NCBI GenBank assembly: GCA_024643945.1
Contig: JAHELX010000100.1
Location: 1 to 13,500, forward strand
DNA: 13,500 nucleotides
Direction: 5' to 3'
Source: Anaerolineales bacterium
GTDB lineage: Bacteria; Chloroflexota; Anaerolineae; 4572-78; NAK82
In this document: piece after piece, positions 13,474 through 13,500 of the stretch
Layout of the letters: each line of letters begins with the position of its first letter
Position numbering within the stretch: the first letter of the stretch is position 1
The notes under the pieces: model-generated
Seen by the model: only the letters and a program-made list of their open reading frames with translations
What the model was told of the DNA's origin: nothing
Database searches by the model: none
Position numbers and translations under genes: made by a program

Positions 13474-13500
13474 TTGATTCGACCATTTTGTCTGCGTGAT
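13474..13500 (+). CDS. Probable start of a downstream gene (first 9 codons)
   Basis: A TTG start at 13474 would give MIRPFCLRD up to the window edge. GAGG at 13462-13465 lies 8 nt upstream, and a promoter lies at 13397-13426. 'IRPxxxRD' at the very N-terminus is typical of GNAT acetyltransferases, but nine residues cannot prove a family. The TTG lies in the right arm of an 8-bp inverted repeat (13450-13457 with 13473-13480), with the ribosome site in its loop, so translation could be modulated by this hairpin. A different start further on is possible. Confidence 0.35.

Noticed and set aside
1..13500. CRISPR arrays, transposases, integrases or phage genes
   Set aside because: No regularly spaced direct repeats and no mobile-element protein motifs were found on either strand.

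Overview
The window looks like a chromosomal segment of a monoderm-like member of the Chloroflexota (Anaerolineae/Caldilineae type). This is inferred from protein style: tandem ArsA/Get3-like ATPases, duplicated FtsX-fold export permeases next to a HlyD-like adaptor with no TolC-type outer-membrane gene, and a 'GGDVPGLN'-type phosphofructokinase homologue. No rRNA, tRNA, CRISPR array, transposase or phage gene was seen.

Layout. (a) 1-1451: two tandem ArsA/Get3-like ATPases, the first cut by the window edge. The second has Asn in place of the usual switch-I Asp. A stem-loop follows at 1476-1511. (b) 1535-3388: three small genes of poorly known role. They are a membrane-anchored TPR protein ending in a clear intrinsic terminator, an uncharacterised 143-aa protein, and, convergent on the minus strand, a 222-aa protein with one N-terminal membrane anchor. 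(c) 3389-6494: an intergenic region ending in a very good sigma70-type promoter, then a 946-aa FtsX/MacB-type permease. The promoter's -10 box lies only 9 nt before the ATG, so the mRNA is probably leaderless. (d) 6683-13091: five closely spaced plus-strand genes, probably one operon. They encode a phosphofructokinase-fold protein that has lost key catalytic residues, a LolD/MacB-type ABC ATPase, an 800-aa two-lobe FtsX permease, a 226-aa permease that looks like an internally deleted paralogue, and a HlyD/RND-type membrane fusion protein. (e) 13092-13500: a non-coding region packed with inverted repeats, including 27-nt arms around a 22-nt loop, followed by a promoter and the probable start of the next gene.

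How it may work together (inference). The ATPase, 800-aa permease and adaptor form a tripartite-style (MacAB/DevBCA-like) system that would extract or export a hydrophobic or peptide substrate across the single membrane. The 946-aa permease is a second transporter body with an enlarged central membrane domain and no ATPase of its own nearby, so it may share this one.

The most unusual items are the phosphofructokinase-like protein, the in-frame internally deleted permease, and the palindrome-rich region downstream of the adaptor gene. I found no convincing wholly new multi-gene defence or mobile system.
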